From contig JBBQUT010000013.1 in assembly GCA_038212215.1 (NCBI GenBank), positions 38,322-102,321 on the forward strand: a stretch of 64,000 nucleotides of DNA. Direction: 5' to 3'. Origin of the DNA: JALZAI01 sp038212215 (GTDB lineage Bacteria; Actinomycetota; Actinomycetes; Mycobacteriales; Jatrophihabitantaceae). The notes under the pieces were generated by a model. It was given only the letters and a program-made list of their open reading frames with translations, searched no databases and had not been told where the DNA came from. Made by a program: the position numbers and the translations under genes. Positions 8,201 through 17,769 of the stretch are shown here, piece by piece (within the stretch, counting starts at the first letter, position 1; each line of letters starts with the position of its first letter).

Positions 8201-11200
8201 TCGGCGCCAAGGAACTCTGCTACCTGCTGCGATTGCCCGAACCGACTGCTGAGCAGGCCGACGTGATCGAGTCCCCGCTCGGCCCGGCGGTCGTCATCGC
8301 CGGCGCCGGGTCGGGCAAGACCGAGACGATGGCCTCGCGGGTGGTGTGGCTCGTCGCGAACCGGCTGGTCCGCCCCGACGCGGTGCTCGGCCTGACGTTC
8401 ACGCGCAAGGCGGCCGCTGAGCTAAGCAAGCGAATACGGCGCCGGCTGACGCAGTGGCGTCATGTCATCGAGCGCGAACGTCCCGACGAACAGCAGCACC
8501 TCGCCGAGCTGCTTTCTGGCGAACCGACCGTGCTCACCTACGCCGCGTACGCCGCCCGGCTGGTCGGTGAGCATGCACTGCGCCTCGGCGCCGAGCCGGA
8601 CGCCCGGTTGATCTCCCAGGCAGTGGCCTGGCAGCTCGCCGATCAGGTCTCGCGGCGTCATCCAGCGCGGCTACCTGCAAACATCGGGGCGCTGTCGACC
8701 GTCCCGCGATACCTGCTCGCGATGAGCGGTCAGTTCGCCGACCACCTGGTTACCCCGGAGGAGGTAGAGACTTTCTGCCGCGAGTTGATCGACCGGGTGG
8801 AGGCCTTGCCGCTCGGGCTCAACGTCCGCGCTGAATACCCCGGCGACACGTTGGCGTTCATCACCTCGTTGCGCCACCGTGTGGAGCTACTGCCGCTCGT
8901 GCGTGCTTTCGGCGCCGCCAAAGCGGCGCTGCCCGCGGTCGATTTCGCCGACCAGATGACCGTCGCTTCGCAGCTCGGTGCGTTGCCCCCGGTAGCAGCG
9001 ATCGAGCGGGAGCGTTACGCCGCCGTGCTGCTCGACGAGTACCAGGACACCGGACATGCGCAGGTCGAGATGCTGCGCGGGCTGTTCGGCCGAGGCCACC
9101 CGGTCACCGCCGTCGGCGATCCGTTCCAGTCGATTTACGGATGGCGGGGCGCCAGCGCCGGCAACATCGCGAGATTTGCGGCTACGTTCCGGCGCGGCGA
9201 CGGTGGTGAGGCGACCTTCTTCCAGCTGGCTACGAGCTGGCGCAACGACCGACGCATCCTCGACAGCGCGAACACCGTCGCTGCGCCGCTGCGCCGCGGC
9301 AGCGCGAGCATTGAGCTGCGCGCTGCTCCTGACGCCGGCGCCGGCGTCGTCGAAGTCACGCGCGCGCATACCGTCGAGGACGAGGCACGCTGGGTCGCCA
9401 CCCGCATGCGCGCCGCGTGGGACGCCGTTGAGGCGGGCGAACGGACGGCAGCGGTGCTGGTGCGGCGGCGTTCGCAAATCCCGCTGCTATCCGAAGCGTT
9501 GCAGGCCGAAGGATTGCCAGTCGAAGTGGTCGGGCTGGGTGGGCTGTTGACCACGCCCGAGGTCGTCGACGTGGTGTCGACGCTGCGCGTGCTGGTGCGT
9601 TACGACGCGGGGACCTCGCTCGCCCGGCTGCTCGCTGGGGCACGCTGGCGGATCGGGCCCCGCGACCTCGCTGCGCTGCAGCGCCGGGCCGGCCGGCTCG
9701 CCAGACCGCTGCCGGTGCCGGGCCAGGTCGCCCCCGCAGATCAGGCCGCACCCGGAATTGGGGCCGCGGCTGGAGAGCGTGCGGCGCCCACCGAGCCCTC
9801 CAGCCTGGTCGAGGCGCTCGATGAACTCGGCCCGTCCGATGCCTACTCGCCAGAGGGGTACCGACGCTTGTCGGCGCTGTCGGACGAGCTGCGGCGGTTG
9901 CGGCGCAGGTTGTCCGCGCCGCTGCCCGAGCTCGTCGCCGACGTGGAACGGACCCTGGCCATCGACATCGAGGTCGCTGCGCGCGCCGACCGCGCCCACA
10001 TCGGGCGAGCGCACCTGGACCGTTTCCTCGACGTCGCCAGCGACTTCGCAGCCGAGGCAGACGAGGCAACCCTGACGGCGTTCCTCGCCTACCTGGAGGC
10101 CGCCGAGGACGAGGAGAACGGCCTGGAAGCAGGGGAGATCGTCGTCGACGCCGAGCGGGTACAGGTGCTCACCGTGCACGGCGCGAAGGGCCTCGAGTGG
10201 GACGTCGTGTCCGTCCCAGGGCTGGTCGATGGCGTGTTCCCGGCGAAAGCCGTGTCGGTGAACTGGGCGAGGACGCGCCAAGAGCTACCCGGCCCGCTGC
10301 GCGGCGATCGTGACGACCTGCCAACCCTGCAGCTCGCGGGCGCAGCCGACCGCAAGGAGGTCAGCGAGCGATTGAAGCAACACCACACCGCGCTCGTCGA
10401 GCGACAGCAGCAGGAGGAACGCCGGCTCGCCTACGTTGCGCTGACCCGCGCCCGTTCCACCTTGCTCGCGTCCGCTTACGTGTGGGACGCCACCCAGAAG
10501 CCGCGCGAGGCTGCGCCGTTCTTGCAGGAGCTGCGCCAGTTCGCCGCCGTCCACGACTGGATCGAGCCGTTGCCGGACGAGGCGAATCCGCTCCTGACCG
10601 AAGCGCGCAGCGGGTTGTGGCCCCTCGATCCGCTCGGCCCCTTTCCGGGTGAGCTCGGCCCCGGACGGCGGCCCGCCGTCGAAGCGGGTGCTGCGTTGGT
10701 GCGTGCGGCCGCCGACGCGCTGCCGATGCCGTTGACGGTGCAGGCCCAGCTGTGGCGCGAGGACGTCGACCGGCTGCTCGCCGAACGCGCCCGGCTGGCA
10801 CGCGGCACGACGGTTGACGTGCAACTGCCCCGCCAGCTCTCGGTATCGCAACTAGTCGAGCTGGAACGCAGCCCCACTGAGCTGGCGCGCAGTATCCGCC
10901 GTCCGGTTCCGCGGGCGCCGGCCCCGCTGGCGCGTCGTGGAACCGCACTGCACCTCTGGCTCGAGCAGCGCTGGAAGAGTCAGAGCCTGCTCGACATCGA
11001 CCAGCTTCCCGGCGCTGCGGACGATGGCGCCGACGATCGCGACATTGCCGAACTGAAGGCGGCCTTCGAGCGCAGTGCTTGGGCCGACCGCACACCCTCG
11101 GCACTCGAGGTGCCCTTCGAGATGTCGGTCGGGCACTCGACGGTTGTGCGCGGGCGAATGGATGCGGTCTTCGGTAGTGCGGCGGACGGGTGGTTCGTGG

Positions 11201-11421
11201 TGGACTGGAAGACGGGGCGTCGACCACTCGGGCCGGCCGCTGCGGCCGCCGCAGTGCAGCTCGCGGCCTACCGGCTTGCCTGGGCCAATCTGTCCGGGAT
11301 ACCCGACGACGAGCTCAACCGGGTGCGCGCGGCCTTCCACTATGTGCGCAGCAACGAGACCGTGGAACCGATCAGCCTGCTCGACGCAGCCGGTCTGCGC
11401 GCCCTGGTGGCGCCGCGATGA
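8197..11421 (+). CDS. adnB: AdnB-type helicase-nuclease subunit
   Basis: 1074 residues from the GTG that overlaps the adnA stop. Motor motifs: GAGSGKTE (~35-42), DEYQDTG (~280), SIYGWRGAS and VLTVHGAKGLEWDVV. The C-terminal nuclease motifs VVRGRMDAVFG and VVDWKTGRRP (~1002) are intact, so this subunit should be both a motor and a nuclease. No Fe-S Cys cluster is seen at its C-terminus, in contrast to its partner. Translational coupling to adnA fits equimolar subunits. A Pro/Ala-rich stretch around 510-545 is a likely linker insert. Confidence 0.93.
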   Translation: MIGAKELCYLLRLPEPTAEQADVIESPLGPAVVIAGAGSGKTETMASRVVWLVANRLVRPDAVLGLTFTRKAAAELSKRIRRRLTQWRHVIERERPDEQQHLAELLSGEPTVLTYAAYAARLVGEHALRLGAEPDARLISQAVAWQLADQVSRRHPARLPANIGALSTVPRYLLAMSGQFADHLVTPEEVETFCRELIDRVEALPLGLNVRAEYPGDTLAFITSLRHRVELLPLVRAFGAAKAALPAVDFADQMTVASQLGALPPVAAIERERYAAVLLDEYQDTGHAQVEMLRGLFGRGHPVTAVGDPFQSIYGWRGASAGNIARFAATFRRGDGGEATFFQLATSWRNDRRILDSANTVAAPLRRGSASIELRAAPDAGAGVVEVTRAHTVEDEARWVATRMRAAWDAVEAGERTAAVLVRRRSQIPLLSEALQAEGLPVEVVGLGGLLTTPEVVDVVSTLRVLVRYDAGTSLARLLAGARWRIGPRDLAALQRRAGRLARPLPVPGQVAPADQAAPGIGAAAGERAAPTEPSSLVEALDELGPSDAYSPEGYRRLSALSDELRRLRRRLSAPLPELVADVERTLAIDIEVAARADRAHIGRAHLDRFLDVASDFAAEADEATLTAFLAYLEAAEDEENGLEAGEIVVDAERVQVLTVHGAKGLEWDVVSVPGLVDGVFPAKAVSVNWARTRQELPGPLRGDRDDLPTLQLAGAADRKEVSERLKQHHTALVERQQQEERRLAYVALTRARSTLLASAYVWDATQKPREAAPFLQELRQFAAVHDWIEPLPDEANPLLTEARSGLWPLDPLGPFPGELGPGRRPAVEAGAALVRAAADALPMPLTVQAQLWREDVDRLLAERARLARGTTVDVQLPRQLSVSQLVELERSPTELARSIRRPVPRAPAPLARRGTALHLWLEQRWKSQSLLDIDQLPGAADDGADDRDIAELKAAFERSAWADRTPSALEVPFEMSVGHSTVVRGRMDAVFGSAADGWFVVDWKTGRRPLGPAAAAAAVQLAAYRLAWANLSGIPDDELNRVRAAFHYVRSNETVEPISLLDAAGLRALVAPR

Positions 11422-11423
11422 CC

Positions 11424-12602
11424 TTAGAGCGACACGCTGCCCGAGCGCACCGTGGCGTGGGCGGCCAACCGGAACCGGACGGGCAGATCGACACGACCGG
11501 AAATGCTGCCGATATGACCCCGCGAAACTCCGCCCGAGACAAGGTCGGCCACCAAGTCGCCGACGAGCGGCGCGAACTTGGCTCCGTGTCCGGAGCAGGG
11601 GGAGCAGACCACGAGCGGCCCGACCCGGTCGAGCAGGAAGTCCTCACTCGGCGTGATCGTGTAGAGGCAGCTCGCCTCGCCGCGCGGATTCGGGTCAAGC
11701 CCGGGCAACCAGCTCTTTACGTACTCGACGATCCGGGCCCGAGAATTCGAATCGATCACACCGGTGCGCCCGTCCGCCGTGGTTGTGCTGCCGTCGTCGT
11801 GTTCGCCCACCTTGCGATCATCGCCTGCGCCGCCGTCGCGGCCACCGGCCAGGTGATACACCTCGTGCGCGTCCTTGTGGATCACGCTCGGCCACGGCGG
11901 CAGAGTCGGGTCCAGACGCGGGAAATGGAAAATCTGCTGCTGGGTGACCCGCATCGGCGGCAGTGGCACCAGTGTGCCGACGAGCCGGTCGACCCACCCG
12001 CCGGCGGCCACCACCACGTGCGCGGCCCGCTGCTCCGAGCCGTCGGCGAATTCGACGCGGGCATCGGTCCCGGACATGGCTATCGAGCGGACCTCGGCGC
12101 CGTAGCGGACCTCGGCGCCCCCCGCCCGGGCAGCCGCGACGAACGCCTCGACCGCGCGCGCCGAATCCATCGTGCCGCCCTGACTGTGGAATAAGACCGG
12201 GCCGTCGAAACGCATGCCCGGCCAGCGCGACTCGGCCTCCGCCGCCGGCAACACCTCGTGCGGCACCCCGCACTCGGCCAGGTTCGCGGCCACCAGGTCA
12301 ACCGCGCGCGACGGCCCGAAATCCAGCGCGCCGAGCATTCGCAGGATCGCCGATCCGGTGCTCGATTCGAGTTCACGCCACAGCTCGAAGGCCCGGCCGG
12401 TCAGGTTCGTGTAGAGCGGGTCGAGGTAAGCACGTCGCACGATGCGTGCCGAGCCGTGCGAGCTGCCGCGCACATGGCCCGCGCCGAACTGCTCGACGAG
12501 CAGCACCTTTCGCCCACGCCGCGTGAGCGACCACGCCGAAGCCGCCCCCATCAGACCCGCGCCGACGACGATCACGTCTTCACCTTCTCCGGCGACAGCC
12601 AT
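11424..12602 (-). CDS. sarcosine oxidase-like FAD-dependent amine oxidase (SolA type)
   Basis: 392 residues from ATG 12602. The N-terminal dinucleotide fold has VIVVGAGLMGAASAWSL with the partner acid in LLVEQFGAGH. Near the C-terminus ASCLYTITPSEDFLLD matches the segment holding the covalent-flavin Cys in monomeric sarcosine oxidase and N-methyltryptophan oxidase, and GHGAKFAPLVGDL is the usual final motif. It probably oxidises a secondary N-methyl amino acid to imine plus H2O2; substrate not predictable. Divergent from the M20 peptidase with a 24-bp gap. Confidence 0.88.
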   Translation of the reverse strand: MAVAGEGEDVIVVGAGLMGAASAWSLTRRGRKVLLVEQFGAGHVRGSSHGSARIVRRAYLDPLYTNLTGRAFELWRELESSTGSAILRMLGALDFGPSRAVDLVAANLAECGVPHEVLPAAEAESRWPGMRFDGPVLFHSQGGTMDSARAVEAFVAAARAGGAEVRYGAEVRSIAMSGTDARVEFADGSEQRAAHVVVAAGGWVDRLVGTLVPLPPMRVTQQQIFHFPRLDPTLPPWPSVIHKDAHEVYHLAGGRDGGAGDDRKVGEHDDGSTTTADGRTGVIDSNSRARIVEYVKSWLPGLDPNPRGEASCLYTITPSEDFLLDRVGPLVVCSPCSGHGAKFAPLVGDLVADLVSGGVSRGHIGSISGRVDLPVRFRLAAHATVRSGSVSL

Positions 12603-12626
12603 ACAGCGCACGCTATCGTCGGGCCG

Positions 12627-14054
12627 ATGACCTCCGTACGTGGCTTCGTCGAGGACCACCGACAGGACCTGCTCGCCGACCTCGATCAATGGCTGCGCAT
12701 CCCCGGCATCAGCGCCAAGCCCGAACATCGCGAAGATGTCGCTCGCAGCGCCGAATGGTTCGCCGACGCGGCGCGACGCACCGGCTTCCCAACGGTCGAG
12801 GTGTGGACGGGCAGCTGGCTACCGGCGGTATTCGCCGAATGGCGCAGTGCCGATCCGCACGCGCCGGTCGTGCTCGTGTACGGGCACCACGACGTGCAGC
12901 CGGTCGACCCGGCCGAACTCTGGCACACCGACCCGTTCGAGCCCACCATCGACGGCGACCTGCTGCGGGCGCGAGGCGCGTCCGACGACAAGGGCCAACT
13001 GCTGTTCCACCTGCTCGGTGTGCGTGCGCATCTCGCGGCCACCGGCCGCAGCACGCCCGCCGTCACGCTGAAGCTGTTGATCGAGGGCGAGGAGGAGTCC
13101 GGATCGCCGTACTTCGCGCAGCTGTTGCGCGAGCATCGTGATCGCCTCGATGCCGACGTCGTGGTGATCACTGACACCGGCATGGTCGCGCCGGACGTGC
13201 CCAGCGCCGTTACCGGCATGCGCGGCATGGTCGGCGCGACGCTCAACTTCCACGGCCCGGATCTCGACCTGCATTCCGGCCAGTTCGGCGGCGCGGTGCC
13301 CAACCCGGCGACAGCGATTGCCCGGCTCGTCGCCGCGCTGCACGACGATCAGGGACGGGTTCAGATACCCGGGTTCTACGACGACGTCCTGCCGCTCAGC
13401 GACACCACGCGCGCACTGTTTGCCAAACTTCCGTCAGACGACGCCGCATTTCTGAAGGTGGCCCAATCGCGCGCCTTGCACGGTGAGGCCGGCTACTCCA
13501 CGCTCGAGCGGATCGGTGCGCGTCCCACCGCTGAGGTCAACGGCATCGGCGGCGGATACCAGGGCGACGGCCACAAGACGATCATCCCGAGTGACGCCTT
13601 CGTCAAGCTGTCCTTCCGGCTGGTGGCCGACCAGGATCCCGGCAAGATCGCTGGCGGCGTCGAGCAGTTCGTCCGCGTGCACACCCCCGACGGCATCAGC
13701 GCGCACCTGGAGTTCGAAGGCGAAGGCGTGCGAGCGTGTCTCGTCGAACTCGGCACGCCCACCTACACTGCGTTGACCCGAGCCGTCAGCGAGGCCTTCG
13801 ACGGACGCCCCGTCCTGCCGACCCGGGAGGGCGGCAGCGGGCCAGAAGCCGACCTGCAGCAGATCATCGGTGCGCCGATGGTGTTCCTCGGCGTCGGCCT
13901 TCCCGACGACCAGATTCACGCCCCGAACGAGAAGGTCACCCTGCCGATGCTTTACCGAGGCGCTGAGGCTGCCGCGCTGCTGTGGGCAAATCTTGCCGAG
14001 CTCGGCCGCGCCGGCCTGCAGGCCGACGATGCGGATGCGACCACCCGCGTCTGA
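12627..14054 (+). CDS. M20-family dipeptidase
   Basis: 475 residues from ATG 12627; the longer open frame upstream overlaps the divergent oxidase and is ignored. M20 di-zinc motifs are in order: VLVYGHHDVQPVDP (~90), RGASDDKGQ (~120), LIEGEEESGS (~150), then a dimerisation insert with MRGMVGATLNF and DLHSGQFGG. The set matches the carnosinase-like M20 dipeptidases (YgeY/PepV/CNDP). Cytosolic; likely cleaves dipeptides or N-acyl amino acids. The next gene (M16) starts 28 bp downstream. Confidence 0.92.
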   Translation: MTSVRGFVEDHRQDLLADLDQWLRIPGISAKPEHREDVARSAEWFADAARRTGFPTVEVWTGSWLPAVFAEWRSADPHAPVVLVYGHHDVQPVDPAELWHTDPFEPTIDGDLLRARGASDDKGQLLFHLLGVRAHLAATGRSTPAVTLKLLIEGEEESGSPYFAQLLREHRDRLDADVVVITDTGMVAPDVPSAVTGMRGMVGATLNFHGPDLDLHSGQFGGAVPNPATAIARLVAALHDDQGRVQIPGFYDDVLPLSDTTRALFAKLPSDDAAFLKVAQSRALHGEAGYSTLERIGARPTAEVNGIGGGYQGDGHKTIIPSDAFVKLSFRLVADQDPGKIAGGVEQFVRVHTPDGISAHLEFEGEGVRACLVELGTPTYTALTRAVSEAFDGRPVLPTREGGSGPEADLQQIIGAPMVFLGVGLPDDQIHAPNEKVTLPMLYRGAEAAALLWANLAELGRAGLQADDADATTRV

Positions 14055-14081
14055 ATCCGCCGACCACCTAATGTTAGGTAC

Positions 14082-15389
14082 GTGCCCCGTCCACCAAAAT
14101 TGCCGTCGCCCTCCTTCGCCATTACCCACCACACGCTCGCCAACGGCCTGCGCGTCGTGATTGCACCCGACCGGTCGGCGCCTGTTGTCGGCGTCGCGGT
14201 GCTCTACGACGTCGGGTTCCGGTCCGAGCCCGAAGGGCGCACCGGTTTCGCCCACCTCTTCGAGCACCTCATGTTCCAAGGCTCGGCGAACCTCGAGAAG
14301 CTGGAACACTTCCACTACGTCCAATCCTCGGGCGGGACGCTCAACGGCAGCACCCATGTCGACTACACGAACTACTACGAAGCGCTGCCGTCGAATGCGC
14401 TTGAACGTGGCCTTTTCCTGGAAGCCGACCGGATGCTGTCGCCGCGGATCACCGAGGAGACCCTCGCCAATCAGCTTGAAGTCGTGAAGAACGAGATCCG
14501 AGTCAACGTGCTCAACCGCCCGTACGGCGGATTCCCCTGGATTTATCTCCCCGCAGTCCTTTTCGACAGTTTCGCCAATGCGCACAACGGATACGGCGGC
14601 TTCGACGATCTCGAGAGCGCAACGGTCGACGACGCGCGCGACTTCTTCGAGCGCTACTACGCGCCCGCGAACGCCGTGCTGTCGGTTGCTGGCGATCTCG
14701 ACGTTGCCGAGACTCTTGCGCTTGTGGACAAGCACTTCGCGGGCATCACCAAGCGGCCGGCGCCCGAACGGCCGAACTTCGGCGAGCCGCCGCTGACCCG
14801 GGAGCGGCGCACCACTCACGACGATTCCCACGCGCCGATCCCAGCCGTGGCGATCGGTTATCGCATCCCCGATCCGGTGCACTCGCTGGACAAGCTACTC
14901 GCGGTCGTGCTGCTCGCCGAGGTGCTGAGTGACGGCGACGCCTCCCGCTTGCAGCGGCGCCTCGTGCAGCGTGACCAGCTCGTCACCGAGATCGCCGCGT
15001 ATTGCGGCGGGTTCGGTGACCCTTTCGACGAGCGCGACCCCAGTGGGTTCACGATCACCGCGCACTACCCCAAAGCCAATTCTGTGGACGCGATCCTTGC
15101 CGCGATCGACGAGGAGTTCCAACGAGTGGCGAGTGACGGCCTCGAACCGGGCGAGCTGGATCGTGTTCGCACCCGGCTCGCCGGTGTGCTGCTACGGGAA
15201 CTGGACGCGGTGCTGTCGCGCACGCTCGAGTTCGCTAAATTCGAATTGATCCATGGCCGGGCGGAGCTGGTGGCCGAACTGCCCGCGCGCTTGCAGGCGT
15301 TGACCGAGGACGATGTGCGCGCTGCAGCGGCCGAGTTCAGACCCGACCGTCGCGCCGTCCTCGAGCTGATCGCGGGGGGTTCCCGATGA
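14082..15389 (+). CDS. M16-family zinc peptidase (catalytic subunit)
   Basis: 435 residues, GTG start. The inverted zinc motif HxxEH is present in FAHLFEHLMFQGS (~62), with the downstream third ligand Glu expected in VVKNEIRVN (~138). Length and two-lobe layout fit bacterial M16B peptidases. The stop overlaps the start of the next M16 gene (ATGA), and that partner lacks HxxEH, so the two should form an active/inactive heterodimer of the kind known for mitochondrial processing peptidase-like enzymes. No signal peptide is seen, so cytoplasmic action is likely. Confidence 0.93.
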   Translation: MPRPPKLPSPSFAITHHTLANGLRVVIAPDRSAPVVGVAVLYDVGFRSEPEGRTGFAHLFEHLMFQGSANLEKLEHFHYVQSSGGTLNGSTHVDYTNYYEALPSNALERGLFLEADRMLSPRITEETLANQLEVVKNEIRVNVLNRPYGGFPWIYLPAVLFDSFANAHNGYGGFDDLESATVDDARDFFERYYAPANAVLSVAGDLDVAETLALVDKHFAGITKRPAPERPNFGEPPLTRERRTTHDDSHAPIPAVAIGYRIPDPVHSLDKLLAVVLLAEVLSDGDASRLQRRLVQRDQLVTEIAAYCGGFGDPFDERDPSGFTITAHYPKANSVDAILAAIDEEFQRVASDGLEPGELDRVRTRLAGVLLRELDAVLSRTLEFAKFELIHGRAELVAELPARLQALTEDDVRAAAAEFRPDRRAVLELIAGGSR

Positions 15390-16708
15390 GCGCGCCGACG
15401 GCCGTCCCCGCGCTGACCAAACCGCGCAAGGCGCGCAAGCTAGCCATCGAACAACGCACTACCGACAGCGGCCTGAGCGTGGTGGCGGTGCGCAAACCGG
15501 GTGTGCCGCTTGTCGAGCTGCGCCTGCGGGTGCCGCTGCTGTCGGCAGCGAAGTCCCACCCGGCGCGCGCGGAACTGCTCGCCGACAGCCTGCTGACCGG
15601 CGCGGGGGACTACGACCGCGCGGGCCTCGCGGCAGCGGTTCAGAGCTTCGGCGGCGACCTATCGGTCAATGTCGATGCCGACCGCATGGTGATCAGCGCC
15701 AATGTTCTCGCCACCGGCTTGACGAAACTGCTGGACGTGCTGGCTGTCGTTCTCACCGAAGCGACGTTCGACGCCCGTGAGGTCGCGTTGGAACGTGACC
15801 GGCTGGCCGAGAAGTTGGCGATGGCGCGCTCCCGTGCCGGGGTGATCGCCAGCGAGCGACTCGCAGAGCGGATGTGGGGCGCACACCCGTACGCGCTGGA
15901 CCTCCCTCAGCCTGACGCCGTCGCCGCGACGACGGCGGCGCAGCTTCGCAAGCTGCACACCGACCGGGTGCGCCCTGCAGGTGCGACGCTCGTCGTGGTC
16001 GGCGACGTGTCGCCCAAGCAAGTGCTCGATCAGGTCGAGCAGGCGCTGGCGGGATGGACGGGAAATGCGCCGACGCCGCGCGTGCCGGCGCTGCCGACGC
16101 CGCCCGGGGGGCCGCTGCTCGTTGTCGACCGGCCGGGCTCGGTGCAGTCTTCGATGCGCATGGGCGGAGCTGCCGTGCCCCGCAGCGACGCGCGTTACCC
16201 GGCATTGCAACTCGCCAACCTCATCTTCGGCGGTTACTTCTCCTCGCGCTGGACGCTCAACATTCGCGAGGACAAGGGCTACACCTACGGCCCGCACAGC
16301 CGCGTGGACCATCACGTGCTCGGATCGGCGCTCACGCTCGACGTCGAGGTCGCCACCGAGGTCACCGCGCCATCGCTACTCGAGACGACCTACGAACTCG
16401 GCCGCATCGCGTCGGTGCCGGTCTCCGCCGGCGAGGTCGACAATGTGCGCCAGTACGCGATCGGCACGCTGGCGCTGTCGACTTCGACGCAGGCCGGGCT
16501 TGCTTCGACCTTGGCCGCCCTGTCGGCTTTCGGTCTCGGCTTGGACTGGGTCCTCAGCCACCCGGCGCGCCTGATGGCGACCACTGTCGAGCAGGTCAGC
16601 GCGGCGGCTGCTGAATTCTTCGCACCGGCACGCCTCACGTCCGTGATCGTCGGGGACGCTGCCACGATCGCCGGCCCGCTGCGCGCGCTCGCCGCGATCG
16701 AACAGTGA
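15386..16708 (+). CDS. M16-family peptidase-like protein lacking the zinc motif
   Basis: 440 residues. The N-terminal region aligned with M16 has LLSAAKSHPARAELLADSLL and no HxxEH. The C-terminal LNIREDKGYTYGPHSR carries the conserved Arg-Tyr pair that contacts substrate, as expected for the non-catalytic half of an M16 heterodimer. It is translationally coupled to the catalytic subunit. Two 71-bp repeats begin at its stop codon and end in the next gene's start codon. Confidence 0.92.
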   Translation: MSAPTAVPALTKPRKARKLAIEQRTTDSGLSVVAVRKPGVPLVELRLRVPLLSAAKSHPARAELLADSLLTGAGDYDRAGLAAAVQSFGGDLSVNVDADRMVISANVLATGLTKLLDVLAVVLTEATFDAREVALERDRLAEKLAMARSRAGVIASERLAERMWGAHPYALDLPQPDAVAATTAAQLRKLHTDRVRPAGATLVVVGDVSPKQVLDQVEQALAGWTGNAPTPRVPALPTPPGGPLLVVDRPGSVQSSMRMGGAAVPRSDARYPALQLANLIFGGYFSSRWTLNIREDKGYTYGPHSRVDHHVLGSALTLDVEVATEVTAPSLLETTYELGRIASVPVSAGEVDNVRQYAIGTLALSTSTQAGLASTLAALSAFGLGLDWVLSHPARLMATTVEQVSAAAAEFFAPARLTSVIVGDAATIAGPLRALAAIEQ

Positions 16709-16848
16709 GCGAACTCATTGAGCGAGCCGATGTGATGGGGCTTTGCCTGTCGAGCGAGCGCAGCGAGGCTCGGCAGTGAGCGAACGCAGTGAGCGAGCCA
16801 ATGTGATCGGGCTTTGCCTGTCGAACGAGCGCAGCGAGGCTCGGCAGT
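16707..16848 (+). repeat. two tandem 71-bp repeats abutting the nudC start
   Basis: Units 16707-16777 and 16778-16848 differ at few positions and share the core GAGCGA...GATNGGGCTTTGCCTGTCGA, AGCGCAGCGAGGCTCGG, CAGTGA. The first unit begins in the M16 stop codon (TGA). The second ends with the first two bases of the nudC GTG start. The same family recurs at 30950-31162 and, in diverged form, at 21528-21617, always in the orientation of the downstream gene. Confidence 0.9.
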
Positions 16849-17764
16849 GATCGGATCGCGCCCGCCGCCCCCGCTGTCGCAGTCGGTGTTCGACCGGTCC
16901 GCGCACCGCCGAGGCGACGCCGCGTGGCTCGCCGACGCCTGGCGACGCGCTCGGGTGGTAGTGATCAGCCCGACGTCCTCGACCCCGGTCGCCGAGGACC
17001 CGCGCGGTCCCGTCCGCACGGTCATGCGCACGGCCAGCGACTTCCCGGCGGAGGTGACGCGGCGCTTCCTCGGCACGTCCGGGAACGAGATCTACTTCAC
17101 GGTCACCGTCGAACCGGACACCGAGCGGTGGCAGACGCTGCGCGAGGTGGGCCCGACCGCCGACGATCTGGATGCCGGGCTGCTTGTCAGCGCGGTAGCG
17201 CTGGAGCAGTGGCACCAGCGTCACACGCACTGTCCGCTGTGCGGGACGCCGACGATGGAGTCGCAGGCCGGCTGGACGCGCACCTGCCCCTTAGACGGTA
17301 GCCAGCACTTTCCACGCACGGACCCTGCGGTGATCATGCTGATCCACGACGGGGGTGGGCTGGCGCTGCTCGGCCGCGGGCCGCAGTGGGGTGCCGGACG
17401 ATTCTCGACGCTCGCCGGATTCGTCGAACCCGGCGAATCGCTCGAGGCCGCCGTCGCGCGCGAGGTCTACGAAGAGGTCGGCATCGCGGTCACCGACATC
17501 AACTATGTCGGCAGCCAGCCGTGGCCGTTCCCGGCCTCGCTGATGCTCGGCTTCACGGCTCGGCTCGACGGGGATCCGGCGCTCACGCTCGATCCGGTCG
17601 AGATGGCTGAGGCCGCCTGGTTCAGCCGGGCCGAGATCGCTGCCGCCCGGGATTGGGTCGACGAGGACCTCCCTGCCGAGCCGGGCCGCCGGCTGCGGGC
17701 GATCCCACCGCGCTTCTCGATCTCGCGGTATCTGATCGACCGCTGGCTTGTCGGCGAAAGCTGA
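16847..17764 (+). CDS. nudC: NAD(+) diphosphatase / deNADding Nudix hydrolase NudC
   Basis: 305 residues from GTG 16847. A zinc-ribbon remnant (CPLCGTP...RTCPLDG) precedes the Nudix box GFVEPGESLEAAVAR-EVYEEVG (~190-212), followed by SQPWPFPASL, the signature that separates NADH pyrophosphatases from other Nudix enzymes. NudC cleaves NAD(H) to NMN(H) and AMP and in several bacteria removes 5' NAD caps from RNA. As in other actinobacterial versions I see only three of four zinc Cys. The start codon is formed by the end of the upstream repeat. Confidence 0.94.
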   Translation: MIGSRPPPPLSQSVFDRSAHRRGDAAWLADAWRRARVVVISPTSSTPVAEDPRGPVRTVMRTASDFPAEVTRRFLGTSGNEIYFTVTVEPDTERWQTLREVGPTADDLDAGLLVSAVALEQWHQRHTHCPLCGTPTMESQAGWTRTCPLDGSQHFPRTDPAVIMLIHDGGGLALLGRGPQWGAGRFSTLAGFVEPGESLEAAVAREVYEEVGIAVTDINYVGSQPWPFPASLMLGFTARLDGDPALTLDPVEMAEAAWFSRAEIAAARDWVDEDLPAEPGRRLRAIPPRFSISRYLIDRWLVGES

Positions 17765-17769
17765 CAGGT

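Noticed and set aside
13434..14882. 482-codon frame antisense to the M20 and M16 genes
   Set aside because: No recognisable motifs, and both genes on the plus strand are complete with catalytic residues.
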